Assembly (NCBI GenBank): GCA_039881145.1
Contig: JAYKKI010000126.1
Span: 2,510,001-2,574,000, forward strand
Length of the DNA stretch: 64,000 nucleotides
Source: Druceiella hillmani
Taxonomy: Eukaryota > Arthropoda > Insecta > Lepidoptera > Hepialidae
Direction: 5' to 3'
The position numbers and the translations under genes are program-made. Below are positions 32,397 to 45,110 of this stretch, one piece after another. The notes beneath the pieces are model-generated. The model worked only from the letters and a program-made list of their open reading frames with translations. It did not search any database and was not told where the DNA came from. Numbering within the stretch: the first letter of the stretch is position 1; every line of letters starts with the position of its first letter.

Positions 32397-35356
32397 TCAT
32401 TTTACTACTTTGTTGTATGCAATACTTTCAGCCAAAAAGAAAAGACGTTTACAACTTTAGTATATGATATGTGCTTACAATTGTCAATAAAAAATTCGAT
32501 ATGTCAAGATGTGTCTGAAATTAGCTAACGATTGATGCGTACTGCGTAGGCGAAAGTATTAAATCAAAACATAAATCTCAGATCGGCTAATCTTTGATTT
32601 TCCCAACCTGGATTAGTTAATACGTATCGTAATAATTAAAATGCGTCTATTGAACCGTTGAAGATATAATATGACAATTCATCTTAATCTAGACTTGCGT
32701 AATCGAGATTTAATCTGGTTTTCCCTTTTTTAACACTCCGAACTTCGTACGGTCTGAACTTATGATTTTACTCCTCAAAAAACTTCATACCGGGCGCTAC
32801 ATATGAAAATCGATTCTTAAGAGGTTACTATAGGATTTTCAGATTTTTTCAGGGTATAATGAGGAAAATCTAAAGAAATTTATACACATACATATTTATT
32901 GCATTTTTAAACCCACAAAATGTTCCTTTGCTATCCTGGCTACGTTGTCACAAGTGGTGCACTATATAATTTACAAGGAAATCTTTGATATAATTCACGG
33001 GGATTTTTGATTGACCAAATTCTTCCTTGTTCCGTTCATTTGCTAATTTTGACAATTATAAGGGCTCCAGTGTCTACTGAGTAGGGCTTACTATAGGTAT
33101 ATCATATAGATATTACATTATTTAGGTAAGTATCTATGTATATTATTAGCTGTTCATGAGAGCGTAAGGCGTAACTCGGAAAGAATACAGGGAGACAAAT
33201 ATTGCATCATTGTATAGAGAGTAGGCAGGTCTATAAAGCAATTTGGGTGACACATCAGTATTTGCTTAATACAAGTATTTCAATTATGGTACTATTCACA
33301 TAATTAAGGTCGCGCGCAAGAAACAGCGAGAGACTTTGTTGATGGTCTGACACATATACAGATTGTGCATGTGTCGGATAATCAAACACGTTGCTTGGTT
33401 GTTGCTTAAAGCGGCTATGATCATTTTTAAAATTAAAATAATTTTTGGAAATGTTGGCTCAATAAATCTCGTTGGTTCAATAAGTCTCATTGACTTTTTT
33501 TAAATATTTTAAAGTACATAACATACTATGGTTAAACGTGAAACAATTTTTTTTATGATCATTATCTTTCGAAAATGTTTGATAACGCGATTTATAAAGT
33601 TGGTTGATGCTAAGGTATCAAAAACAACAAACTGAATGAATTCATTATCAATCTGAGACATAAATAAAAAATATAAATGGGCAATCGAAGGGAGAAATGT
33701 TACTTAATAGGGGTTAGGAAGGGTACAATTTTTGAACCTCCGACGTGTGTTCACAACACGTGACCACGAATTCGAAGACTGATGGAGTGTAGTGTGAGAA
33801 GGGTGACTAGGTGATAAGAAGGGTGACTAAGTTTTTGTAATGTGAACTTTAGCATTATATATGAAAAGAAAATAATTAAACAAAAGTTAAGTGAGGCCTA
33901 CATCTAATAGGCATTAAGGACTTAGTATGAAACGTTAGTCCATTGGGTATTTTATTCCGAAAATAACAGGAAAATATCGAATTTATCAGTTTATCGGTCA
34001 TATTTCACTGTTAACCTGTGTTAGATTTGAACTATTAAGTTTTACTCTGAATGTGGATGGGTAAAGTTAGGAGCTTAGTAGCGGGAAGACTTACGTTCTG
34101 CATATAAATATAGAAAAGAAATTCGAGATGATAAGTATATTAACGGTAACATTTTTCTGTTTTATATAATAGACCTTTAAATTAAGATTACTGTTCTATG
34201 AAGATTAAATGTGAAATTTCTGGATTCTACTGGTTTTTAGAGTTTATCTTTATCTTGTGAAGGTTAGTGAACAGCTTTATATATATCTGTAAATTTTGCG
34301 AGCCTCGACAATGGGTTCGTCCTTCAATCGGAATGTCTATTTCTGCCTTCTTGTTCATGATTTTAAGCTACAGACTTTAATAAATCTGAAGATAATGAAA
34401 ACGAGTTCATACTTTTTGTCCGTTTTATCTTTTTCTCCGAACTTGTTGAATATGAAAAAATTATACATTTTTATAATCGATTCAACACAAGATGTTGTCA
34501 TTACGACATGGGAAATTAAAAATTCATGCTGTTATTTTTTTTCAAATATAACTTATTTTTCCTCATGGACAGTGGTAAAAATAGGCCCATTTTTACACTA
34601 GAGCGGACAGAACTTATTTGCACACTAAAAATGATTACTTTTGGAACATACTAATAATATTTTTGGCATATCTAAACCCATGGGATATTGCATATATGTG
34701 CGATTATTTCTGTACGCCTCAGGATTGCCATATGATAAATAACTTAATAACCACTTTGTAATGAATAGAAAACATTTTCCTTCCATCTTAGAATTGCCAT
34801 ATTGCAAATATTTATTCTTAATTGATTTTTAATAGATACAAAAGTATTTATTTTTTGGATAATACCTGTTACTCGAAATACGATTACTTTTATTTTAAAA
34901 TAGTAATATTATGAACGCAACAAACAATGTTTACTTTTTGCGTATTGAAATCGTAATTGATTATGGATGTGGTCAAAAACAAAATATAAGACTAAAAAAG
35001 TGAGAACAGTTATTTATGGCCTGTCAGTTAATGCTGTGTTAAAATTATTTGTTTTGTTTTGCGTACGCCGCCATTTTATTGTTAAATATTGTTTATATTC
35101 CACACTTAACGAGTTCTTTAAAATTTGTTTGGTTTAAAATGTGTTTTTACAATCTTAATATTTGCATTTTCATATTTATCCATTGTTATTTATAAGTGGG
35201 CATAAGTAACTATGGTTGTTCGCTAGGCTCCTTTTGAAGTAGCGTTTGCGGATATCTCATAATGAAGAACAAGATACTCACATCTCAATTTCCACAAAAT
35301 GACTACGTGTTACTCTATATATACACGCTTCAAAACGCTTCTTTTTTCAGAATAAT
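32397..35356. other. unassigned AT-rich stretch
   Basis: No gene recognised over about 3 kb. The frames at 34296-34601 (plus), 33296-33490 (minus) and 34625-34807 (minus) have no domain, and their content follows AT bias. A 'ggttcaataagtctc' / 'ggctcaataaatctc' duplication lies at 33457-33490. 'aagggtgactaggtgataag' near 33797 is partly duplicated. Confidence 0.45.
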
Positions 35357-35676
35357 ACTGGGTCATTCCATGTCAAATCAAAACACTGACTTCTCGAAAA
35401 GTGACAATTTTAAAATGTTTTTTTTCTTTCCCAGGTCTGTATCGTCACTGATTGCCAACCTACAAGCATTCAAAAATGTCAAAATATGTAATTTTTAATA
35501 AAGAGTTAAATCTTTAAAAATAAATAACTTCAAAAGTAATTGTGCTACACAACTGAAATTTGGTATTTTCATACAAGTCTTTACTATATTAATGCATACC
35601 AAAAATTATGAAAATCTGAGATATCAAATCTGAATATTTCCCAAAATTGTGTTGGTTTGAAATGGAACGACCCTAT
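35357..35676. mobile_element. MITE of about 315 bp with 22-bp terminal inverted repeats
   Basis: 'gggtcattccatgtcaaatc' at 35360 and the reverse complement of the end ('gggtcgttccatttcaaacc') agree at 19 of 22 positions. The interior is AT-rich and non-coding. TA flanks the right end and nearly flanks the left, so a TA target site (Tc1/mariner type) is possible but not certain. The frame at 35262-35498 crosses the left border and is not a gene. Confidence 0.75.
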
Positions 35677-35729
35677 TTTATTTCGAATATCATTTTAACA
35701 AGAAACATACGACACAAATAAATAAATCC

Positions 35730-35910
35730 ACCTACAGCGGGCGCCCAAGCGTGCGATACGCCGGCGCTAAGCGCATTCCGACACGGCTCACATCAACATT
35801 CCGAGTCTTATCTGGTAACGTGAAACGTGCTACCTTTTTTACGAGCGCCTCAACGCGCGACCGGCCGCGTCTGAGCTCCACCGATTACGGACATTACCTA
35901 CGTCGATGTT
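35730..35910. other. CpG-rich island directly before the hexanucleotide array
   Basis: 'cagcgggcgcccaagcgtgc', 'gcgcctcaacgcgcgaccgg' and similar strings make this one of the most CpG-dense parts of the window. Frames run through it on both strands into the array. No domain is recognised. It may be a conserved non-coding element or a fragment of a GC-rich transposon. Confidence 0.35.
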
Positions 35911-35919
35911 GTTACACAT

Positions 35920-37055
35920 CATATTTATATCTATATTTATATCTATATTTATATCTATATTTATATCTATATTTATATCTATATTTATATTTATATTTAT
36001 TTTTATATTTACGTTTATATTTACGTTTATATTTATTGTTATATTTATGTTTATATTTATGTTTATATTTATACTTGTATTTATACTTGTATTTATACTT
36101 GTATTTATAATTGTATTTATACTTGTATTTATACTTGTATTTCTACTTGTATTTGTACTTGTATTTGTACTTGTATTTGTACTTGTATTTGTACTTGTAT
36201 TTGTACTGGTATTTGCACTAGTATTTGCACTTGTATTTGCACTTGTTTTCGCACTTGTATTTGTACTTGTATTTGTACTTGTATTTATACTTGTATTTGT
36301 ATTTGTATTTATATTTGTATTTATATTTATATTTATATTTGTATTTATATTTCTATTTATATTTCTATTTATACTTCTATTTATACTTTTATTTATACTT
36401 ATACTTATACTTATACTTATACTTATACTTATACTTATACTTATACTTATACTTGTACTTGTACTTGTACTTGTGCTTGTGCTTGTGCTTGTGCTTGTGC
36501 TTGTGCTTGTGCTTGTGCTTGTGCTTGTGCTTGTGCTTGTGCTTGTGCTTGTGCTTGTGCTTGTGCTTGTGCTTGTGCTTGTGCTTGTGCTTGTGCTTGT
36601 GCTTGTGCTTGTGCTTGTGCTTGTGCTTGTGCTTGTGCTTGTGCTTGTGCTTGTGCTTGTGCTTGTGCTTGTGCTTGTGCTTGTGCTTGTGCTTGTGCTT
36701 GTGCTTGTGCTTGTGCTTGTGCTTGTGCTTGTGCTTGTGCTTGTGCTTGTGCTTGTGCTTGTGCTTGTGCTTGTGCTTGTGCTTGTGCTTGTGCTTGTGC
36801 TTGTGCTTGTGCTTGTGCTTGTGCTTGTGCTTGTGCTTGTGCTTGTGCTTGTGCTTGTGCTTGTGCTTGTGCTTGTGCTTGTGCTTGTGCTTGTGCTTGT
36901 GCTTGTGCTTGTGCTTGTGCTTGTGCTTGTGCTTGTGCTTGTGCTTGTGCTTGTGCTTGTGCTTGTACTTGTACTTGTACTGGTACTTGTACTTGTACTT
37001 GTACTTGTACTTGTACTTGTACTTGTACTTTTATTTATATTTATATTTATGTTTA
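35920..37055. repeat. 1.1-kb hexanucleotide array with a core of 82 perfect units
   Basis: The array passes through successive hexamer variants: TATATC/TATATT, then TTATAC- and TTGTAT-type units, then GCTTGT repeated 82 times without any change (36475-36966), then TTGTAC units and back to TATATT. Single-base steps (A/G, T/C) link the variants, the pattern expected of spread of new variants by slippage. Plus frames read LV, CL and YL repeats and the minus frame reads ST repeats up to 406 residues. They are open only because the unit lacks stops and are not genes. Confidence 0.98.
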
Positions 37056-38784
37056 CCAACTTGGATTATTATGACATCTTTGAAAGAAAAAACATAGGCT
37101 GTCATGGGGACTACCGACAGAAGTGAAAACTTAAAACTATTAAATAACAGCGGTTTTATAAAATTTTACAGAATTTTTAATTTTAAAATCCGAGTCAAAA
37201 ATATTACCGAACAACTAGAAATCTGTTTTACCACGCTAGTAAGATAACTCCTAAGCCACTATGAAATTCTTATTGCATAATATATTGCAAGAGGTAAAAA
37301 AAATTATGTAAAATTTTTAAACGCAAATTTTTGATAAAATGCCTTGTTTTGTTTTTTAAATACTTTGTTTTTGTTATTTTTCTATATAAAAATATTAACA
37401 TATTTATACTCACTGTTGTACTACACAGTGATTCTACAATTAAACAATTAAAATGATAATCATAGTGAAACAATATTTAAACAATATCCAATATGAAGAT
37501 TGAACTTTCCAGGTAATCAATTTAACTTTATTTGTATAGATATACACAACACTAATGTTGCACAACACATCACCTTTGTAGCTATACTCCTATTACAGCA
37601 TGTCGGTGACGTGAACCCATAAGATTTCCCAAACCAAAATTCGCTCAAATCACCTAAAGAAATTTTTACTTCAAAAATTTCGGGCAATTCATAATGGCAT
37701 AGGCAGTGTTATATTATTGTACACGTTTGTTCATTCGTATTTATCAACGAATATATTGAATATTTTAATAACGACGTTAACTATAGGCGAGTCGCTTAGC
37801 TACTGACACTAATTTTGTCGCTACGACTTTTATTTCACCGTCCTGTCACCGTAACAGCTACCAAAATAAGCGGTGATTTTTTCACCGTAATTATGTTTAT
37901 CTTTTCGGCAAGTGCACAGCGATTATGGGCCATAACTTATAATAACAGAGTATATGGCGTACGCTAATTTTTTCACCGACGAACGTCCGCGTATTTTAAA
38001 CAAATAGTAAATTTGACCCCTTTTTTTGACCCCTTCAAATGATTTCTCTCATTTTTATTAGAGTTTCAAATAAATCTAATCGTTGACAAGGTATTTTAGT
38101 ATAAATATTCATTAAAGACTTAAGTGGATGTAGCCAAGGGTCGTATGAATTAGCTTTCAAATGATTTCTCTCACTTTTATTATTGTTTCAGATGTATCCA
38201 TATCGTCGATAAATGTAAAATTAATATTTAATTCATTGTAAATATTCGTTTTACGACCGCGCACACTCTTATCTGAATTTTTCGATCTTTTTAAAATATT
38301 TTACCAGAGTGACAAAAACTGTTAATTAACTTTTAATAATTGTTTAGGATTTTATTTAAATCTATTTTTTTATTTTTTACATATGGCTTATTTTAAAAGG
38401 ATATAAAGGTTATTTGGGATTCATTTGCACTAAGGAAGCAGCCTTAGCAACATTGTCGCAAAAATCATTATTTTGAAACTATATTATAGTAAAATTTAAA
38501 TAAGGATAACTTTAATAGTTGCGTCTACGAGTACATAATATAAATTGCGTTCAGTCACAGAGCGTTACTAATGTAAACAGTTATTTTATTTGTGTAATTT
38601 TCGTAATGTTTCGTAATTCTTTCTAATGTTACTACATTTATATTTTTTTACATTTTCTACTCCGCTGTAAACTATCGACGTGGCTTTTTCTTCCAACGAA
38701 AAAATATTCAAAACAATACTACGAAATAGATGTAATTTTGTCTGTAAATACCTACTTCGTTATAATACGTTACGTTACGCTTGG
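37056..38784. other. unassigned stretch with one direct repeat
   Basis: 'tcaaatgatttctctca' plus 'ttttatta' occurs near 38035 and 38157 (122-bp step). At 37800-37990 the string tttcaccg recurs and CpG is slightly raised. No gene recognised. Confidence 0.4.
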
Positions 38785-38945
38785 CCGAATTTATACTATT
38801 TCAATGGCAAACATGGGCCGAATTTATACTATTTCAACGGCAACATGAACCGAATTTATACTATTTCAACGGCAACATGAACCGAATTTATACTATTTCA
38901 ACGGCAACATGAACCGAATTTATGCTATTTCAACGGCAACATGAA
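38785..38945. repeat. minisatellite, 5 x 32 bp
   Basis: 'ccgaatttatactatttcaa' plus 'cggcaacatgaa' repeats from 38785; the first unit is one base longer. The plus frame 38680-38880 runs into it and is not a gene. Confidence 0.95.
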
Positions 38946-39139
38946 TAAAAGAATTTCCTAAAAAGCAAGAAATCATTAATCCACGTACATTTAGTAAGTG
39001 GAACAAGACTAAAACTTCTAAAAATAAAAATATTTTATTTTTTTTGTATGTCTAAAATTCTACTCTGACAGTTAACCGAAGTTTATCGAGAATTGTAACT
39101 GTAGAGTGTCTCATAGGTGCATATGTACAGATCAATAGG

Positions 39140-39480
39140 CGTTAAATTTAAATGCTTATGAATATGGGACGCCTGGCAGTTGTGAAACATCTATTTTTTT
39201 CGTTATTACTGTAATTCACAATTTAAATTAATAAATGCTGTTAAAGTTTTAAGACAGTTGAATGCAATACACCGACATAATTCAGGAAGGGTTTGTAAAT
39301 AAGAATCAATGCCGACACACTAACACACTCCTAACGTAAATCGTGTGTAGGGTAATAGAAAAAGAAGCGTTAAGTCAAAAAAAGAGCCGACAAGATGCGA
39401 AGCTGACCGAATTAAGCCGGAGAGAGCCCACAAGACGCGATGCTGACTGAATTAAGTCGAAAAGATGCGCCGTGCTATCA
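39140..39480 (+). repeat. dispersed repeat, family D, copy 1, with 40-bp internal repeats
   Basis: 'gggacgcctggcagttgtga' near 39167 and 'aagacagttgaatg' near 39252 match copy 2 at 44505-45110 in the same order. The 3' part has about two 40-bp units ('gagccgacaagatgcgaagc' plus 'tgaccgaattaag') and ends 'gctatcagaa', as copy 2 does. Confidence 0.7.
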
Positions 39481-40338
39481 GAAACGTACATACAAAATTG
39501 CATGTTTTTATAGAAAGAGCCATATTAAAAATAAATTTCTTATAAATTACAATAAATTTCTTATAAAAGTGCAGCAGTCGATAGTAAAGCAAATACTTAT
39601 TGTCCCAACTGACTCACAGTGTCTCGTCTAGAACAAGTTAGCTGGACAAAATTATTTATGTATTTTGCTTCTAATGTCTTTACTGGATATTGATATGAAC
39701 ACTTTTTCAACGCTAAGACAAGGATGCCAAAGTATAAGTGCTTTTGTGAAAATAAAATTCTTTTGTTGAAATAATTAGAACAAAATGAAAGATACATTTC
39801 ATTAGTGAAAGTACAACACAAATATCTAAATTAATGAAATTTCAATTAAAATAACCTTATACTATGCTTATTTAGCTAACTTCATTATATTTACAATAAC
39901 TTAAACTGATATCATACTATTAACCTAATTAAATATTACAAAAATAATACTCCAAAAATAATCGAAAATAATTCTTAATTAGCTTTAATCACTAAATTCT
40001 TTCTCTGATGAATTATTTATGAGCAAGACTAGATGTCTTGCGAGCTAAGATTACAATGTTTGTTTCGTTAATTTGTACATATATTTGTATAGCAGATAAT
40101 CCGGTAAGAGATCTTGGGATAGAAGATTACCCTTAGTTTTCTTGGGAACTTCTCTGAAGTTGATGAGGCTGGTGGGGATTCTGTCAAGCAATGTTATCAC
40201 TTTCATCGCGTATTAGAAGGGTAGAAGTTATAAACGGAACAGAAATTCATCAATATCATAATTATTTCTGAATTCTTGTTTGTAAGTGCTGTGATCAAAA
40301 CTTCCAGGACAATCCTACTTGTTAACTAAAATGAATGA
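39481..40338. other. unassigned AT-rich stretch
   Basis: No gene recognised. The frames at 39440-39631 and 39597-39821 lack domains. Confidence 0.4.
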
Positions 40339-40936
40339 TCAGCCATTACTACCACCAGAAGAGCAAGCTTTAAGAACCTTATGTGGCGAAGATATTAAAT
40401 GTTGAGCAACCCTATCTAAAATAGTTAGAAGTTTAATTTCAGCGCGTACCTCAGTTGCTATTATCACGTAGCCATTGTATGGCAAATAGGCTTTTTTGGC
40501 TTTTCTTGGACTATAAAATGATGGAAATACTTGACATCTGGTAAACATACTTAACTTTCATGTTTGTTTGTAGACGTAGCTCGTATATATTGAGTCTACG
40601 TAATACGCCTGAGTCTCATCGCTTACCAAACCCCTTTGCTGCCTCTGTTCACTATACTTTCGATCACTAAATTTCCCACAGTTCTGACTGATCTTTCCAA
40701 TATGTTTTTCGCTTACCTGAGAGTCGAGAAGATATCCCAGGCGCAACCATTAGATCTTCAAAACTTTGGGGCTTAACGAAATCGTTAACATGTCGACGTT
40801 TTGCTTTGGTACTCGAGGTCCCTATGTATATCGTCGGCCTTCCAGTAACAGGTGGTGGATGCAAGGAAGTGATACTAATAAGGAAGTGATACTTATAAGA
40901 CACATTGAATAAGTGCCATTGTATTGTAAGACACAT
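40339..40936 (-). pseudogene. decayed transposon-associated protein, unidentified family
   Basis: Three minus-strand frames (40667-40936, 40558-40746, 40339-40548) follow each other with shifts. The first holds 'GRPTIYIGTSSTKAKRRHV' then 'SFEDLMVAPG'. This resembles the GRP...F...S..TKRRR...S..EL..A segment of an uncharacterised protein family that occurs in high copy number in insect genomes, presumably mobile. The last holds 'VIIATEVRAEIKLLTILDRV', which recurs at 41009-41260. The multiple shifts mark it as non-functional. The family recollection is imprecise and needs a search. Confidence 0.35.
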
Positions 40937-41008
40937 TGAATGTATTTACCATTTAGCCAAATCTTTGAGTGTCAATATTATATGTTCACCATATAGTCAA
41001 GACTTCTG

Positions 41009-41260
41009 TTACAAGTCTACAATTTCTCCGAAAATTTTAAAGGAAATCCTAAGTTTAAAGCCTAATTTCCTTCCCATATGATCTCTTATGTCACAGAAAT
41101 CTTTATTCGCGAAAATAAGTTTCAAAAGCACGTTGTTTCGTTTGTAGGTGCTATGACCAGGAGACCAAGCTGTGATCTGCGCAAATATTAAATTCTTAGC
41201 AAACTTACCTAAAATAGTCTGTAGTTTAATTTCACTGCGTAACGTAGTTACAATCATCAC
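41009..41260 (-). pseudogene. second copy of part of the 40339-40548 frame
   Basis: The minus frame begins 'MMIVTTLRSEIKLQTILGKF', similar to 'VIIATEVRAEIKLLTILDRV' in the neighbouring frame, and DNA similarity is visible across 'aaaatagt..gtagtttaatttca..gcgta'. A later 'GHSTYKRNNV' has a DNA counterpart near 40277. It is probably a partial tandem copy of the same element. Confidence 0.4.
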
Positions 41261-43439
41261 GTGGTGATGGAATAAGCTTATGTAAAATACTATTTACGTA
41301 ATAAATGTTTAACCAATTTTTCACAAAAGCTGCTTTTTTAAACTTCGATACTGGTCCCATAAACAAAATTAAAATAAATGTTGGGGCAAAACTATTAGAT
41401 TTATCATAATTTACAAAGATATGTCCTTGGTTTGAAAAAATACAGACCGGGAAAACGTGGAATTTTTTACTTGTTGTTTTTTGAATATGAAATATATTAA
41501 AAATGAAGCAATTTTCTGTAATCGCAACGCTTTTCCCTAACTAAAATGGAACTTTTGTGTAGATGTAGTAGTATAAAATAACAGGACTCATCCTTGGTAA
41601 CCAAATCCATTGTTTAAATTCGCCACAACTTTAAAAAACAACGAGACGCTGTCGTGTTGATAGCAAAGATGCAACTAATTTTATACATTTGACCTAATTA
41701 TTTTATATGCTCACTCCGATCTTTGCGATCTTTCAAGTTATCCATGTCAAAACACCACTTGTCAATATGAACAGCAAAAATAATATACCTACCCTCGTTT
41801 ACGTTTCTAAGAAATGTTGATTTTATTTTTGTCCAGTTACCTTGCCATAGACGAAACAAAGTGTCAATTATATTTAAAAAATATGTACCTTGTATACATA
41901 TCTCGAACTCTTGTTTATTATGTTTGTCAAATAGAGCACTATAAATTTCATCTCAGTACATTAATACAAGTGTTCTCTATTCTATTTTCTTTTATTATTA
42001 GTGTGAGCTGTTTGACAAATGGCCACTTTCGTGTTACTTAGCGCGGGTCGACATCGTTGGACAGTTATCCATATGACGTGATATATTAACTTTTTATCGA
42101 ACTAAATTGTTATTTTTTCAAATACATTTTAGTACAGTTATAGCTTGTGACGACAAGAGTTATATTAAGGTAGTTAAGTAGCTAAAACATTTTGGGGCTT
42201 ATAGCATAATTAATGTGTATTAAGTAGTTAAAGGGGAGCGTTAAAGTAGACTTTTATTTTACCTGTATTTCATACCGGTAGAATATAACGCTACTTCAGC
42301 TCAAGTTTGTAGATTTATCGATCAGGATGCCAATTATTCCTGGGGAGTAATTAAAACTTTTACGTAGATGGAAAAGGGTTTTAAAAATTGGGTTCAATCT
42401 CTGAAATTATAACAAATATCTTATGTCAAAAAGTACTAAGCTAGGTAACTATTTTATATTGTTGGTATTGATTTCATTGGTGTAATTTTCTAAATGAAAA
42501 TTTTACTACTACTATTCCTAATTATTACTAAAATATAAATGAACGAGCCTTCCTTTCAATCAGAATCGAAGAACATCTTGATATTATGAAAGTATGATAG
42601 TATTTTAACAGTCAGTTGGAATGAAATATATATATATATATATATATTATTATATACATAAATTGCAACTTTTTAAACACTTTTTTAAAACTTTTTTATA
42701 GTAAAATAATAAAGAAATTTTTCATTTAAAACTACTGAATAACTGGGATTATCACACTCACTTATATTTTTTGCATTATACTATATGCAAAATAAAATTC
42801 GCGACTAAAGGTGGGAAAATCCTGCGGACTAGCGTTTGAATAAACTTTGTGACATTCTCAAGCGGCACTTTGTTAGCGCTCGGCCGGTTGCACCACTGGT
42901 CGGATGCGTTCGATATTTGTTTTCTCAAACGTTATAAAATTTTAACGTGACCGAATTAATCAGACGTCGCTAAAGAAGTTTCACTGCAGAAATATCAGTA
43001 GTACATTACAGTTCATGTTGGGGAAAAGGGATTTCAACCCGCAGATATATTTTTAACAATGCGGTTTCAGGCAATTTTTGAATTTAATATGTTTAGTTGA
43101 TTACATAACTTTGTGGCATATGGCATAAATTAATGCATTTAGAACGTAATGTAGGCAAAATAAAATTTTTTTGCTTAAAGAAAGTTTCCATGCTTATTTC
43201 CATATTTTATTAGGATAAATGACATGGTGGTTGAATTCCTGATATGTAGAAGCCGAAAAATGAAAAACCTCACGCTATCGGATCCACGGAAAAAGACTAA
43301 AACATACCATTAAAATTGAAGTTTTGTTTAATTTAAATATCAGAGAAATATTAAATTGGAAGGAAAGTATCTAGCGTCACAATTGAAATTTTTTTTTGGA
43401 AAATTATAGTTCATTGTTAGTTACATTTGCGCATTGTAA
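41261..43439. other. unassigned stretch
   Basis: No gene recognised in about 2.2 kb. There is a short (TA)n run at 42626-42648, and a slightly GC-richer patch at 42815-42920 ('cggccggttgcaccactggt'). The plus frame 41814-42041 has no domain. Confidence 0.4.
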
Positions 43440-44105
43440 GTGCCATTGTCACATATGACTCATTGCCAATGTGCAGGTAAAGCGTGGATTCCTTTTGCTT
43501 AACAACTTCGCGGCTGTGACTCAAAAAACTTATTTAAGAAATCTGATGACTCTGTTCTATCGTCAATCTTTCTATTCTGATATCATTATTTAAAGACCGA
43601 AATAAATAAAAATCCGCCAGTGCTAAGTCAAGGGAATATGGTGGATGCGATAGAATACGCGTACGACTTTAGCTTCGTATGGCCGGGCGTTGTGGTGAAG
43701 GAAATACACTTTTGAATGTTCTTTACGTTTGTTTTGTATTTATGTGCGAAGTCGGTCAAGTTAATTACAGTACATTGTTGAGTCTACTACGGTAGTTTCT
43801 GGTAGTACACCCAATATAAAATTCCTTTTGCATTCCACCGAACATATAACAAAACCTTCTTTTGAAGACGTTCAGTTTTTGGAGTATCCTCTTTTCGTAT
43901 CGTCGTTTCATGTGAACTTAGCTATTGGCGCTTTTGCGTATAGTTTTCGTACAGAATTTGCTTTTCATCTCCAGTTACCAATTGGACAAAGCACTGTTGG
44001 GTGCATCTCATGGAAAGAAGTATCCATACCCCTAGCTTACAGGTTTTATCCAGTTGAGGCAAGTGTTCCAATACCTGCACTTGACTGTAATTGAACTCTA
44101 CTGCC
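43440..44105 (-). pseudogene. mariner-family transposase, decayed
   Basis: Mariner transposases are D,D34D enzymes that cut and paste the element at TA sites. On the minus strand, in order from 44105: 'HLPQLDKTCKLGVWI' (family: HLKKLGKV..LDVWVPH), 'LVTGDEKQILYENYTQKR' (family: VTGDEKWILYDN, first Asp), 'KKVLLYVRWNAKGILYWV' (family: KKVLLCVWWDxKGVIYYE), 'HHNARPYEAKVV' (family: HDNARPH, where the second Asp is lost) and 'SHPPYSLDLALADFYLFRSL' (third Asp present). At least two frameshifts, stops and the lost aspartate show it is dead. The N-terminal helix-turn-helix is absent or unrecognisable. The plus frame 43828-44094 is its antisense shadow. Confidence 0.85.
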
Positions 44106-44504
44106 AGGAAATGTGGGGTAATAAGGGGATGTCTTTAAATTATTTTTTTTAAGAAGTCTATATTGTCTTTTAAATTATAATTCCCATTTCTGAACCCTCG
44201 AAGATATTGGCATATCTTGAAGCCGTATCAGAGACCGTATCTTCACCTCCTGTATTACGTATATTTCGAACAGCTACAGCTGCTGAGTGATCTAAATGAA
44301 ACTCGTATACTCTCCTATTGTTTCTATGTTCTAGTAAATACTAAAGCGGTCCTTAGCTGTTGACACATTTTATATAGTTCACCTCCACTATTTTACATTG
44401 TTGCACTCTAGATAGTTCTATCATTTTTTAGAAAAAAAAAATAGAAACTCCAAAAATAAATAATAATTTATTTCCTATCAATCCAATAAAAAAATGTATC
44501 CGTC

Positions 44505-45110
44505 ACGGGACGCCTGACAGATGTGAAGCATATTGAAATACTTTCTTTTAACGAAGTGAAAACCAAAACATTTAATGTTTTAAATCTAAAATCTAAACCA
44601 AATCAAATAATTTAAGACAGTTCGATGTAAAACACCTGTATAAATGAGTGAAGTTGTAAGCGTCAGGAAATAAAAGCTGATTCGAATTAAGTCGGAAAAA
44701 ACCGACTAGACACGAAGCTGGTCGAATGGCAGACAAGACGCGAATCTGATGGAATTAACACCCGTATTTATCCACTCGCGGTCAAGACTCTCAGTCGGAT
44801 TTACTGATATTTAAAAACATGTCTCGTATGGATACTTTAGCAATTGGATCGTGTAATAGGGCACGGTCAGTAAAGTAGACTCTTGTTCGGACTCAACTGA
44901 CAATTAATGAGAAACAGAAACACGCGTTTAACTATTAATAAGTCCGGCTGACAATTCTGACCGTGTGTGGTGCATTGGGCGTAAGTCGGAAATAGCCGGC
45001 AAGACACGAAGTTGGCCGACTGGCGAATTAAGTCGGAAAGAGCCGATAATACACGAAGATGGTCGAATGGCAAGGCGCGTCTTGCTATCAGAATATTTTA
45101 ATTCCCCTCC
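44505..45110 (+). repeat. dispersed repeat, family D, copy 2, with internal repeats
   Basis: 'gggacgcctgacagatgtga' and 'aagacagttcgatg' match copy 1 at 39140. Its 3' part carries several degenerate units of 'aagtcggaaagagccgac' plus 'aagacacgaagctggtcgaa' and ends 'gctatcaga'. A 'tagatgtttcacat' string near 45122 is the inverse of 'atgtgaagcata'-like sequence at the start, so inverted ends are possible. The minus frame 44867-45073 is an artefact. Confidence 0.65.

Noticed and set aside
34296..34601. 101-codon plus frame
   Set aside because: Phe/Ile/Ser-rich composition matches AT-rich chance frames; no domain, signal or splice context.
35839..37126. Open frames of 290 to 406 codons on both strands
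   Set aside because: They are read-through of the hexanucleotide array (LV, CL and ST repeats); long on both strands only because the unit has no stop.
43828..44094. 88-codon plus frame
   Set aside because: Antisense shadow of the minus-strand mariner pseudogene.
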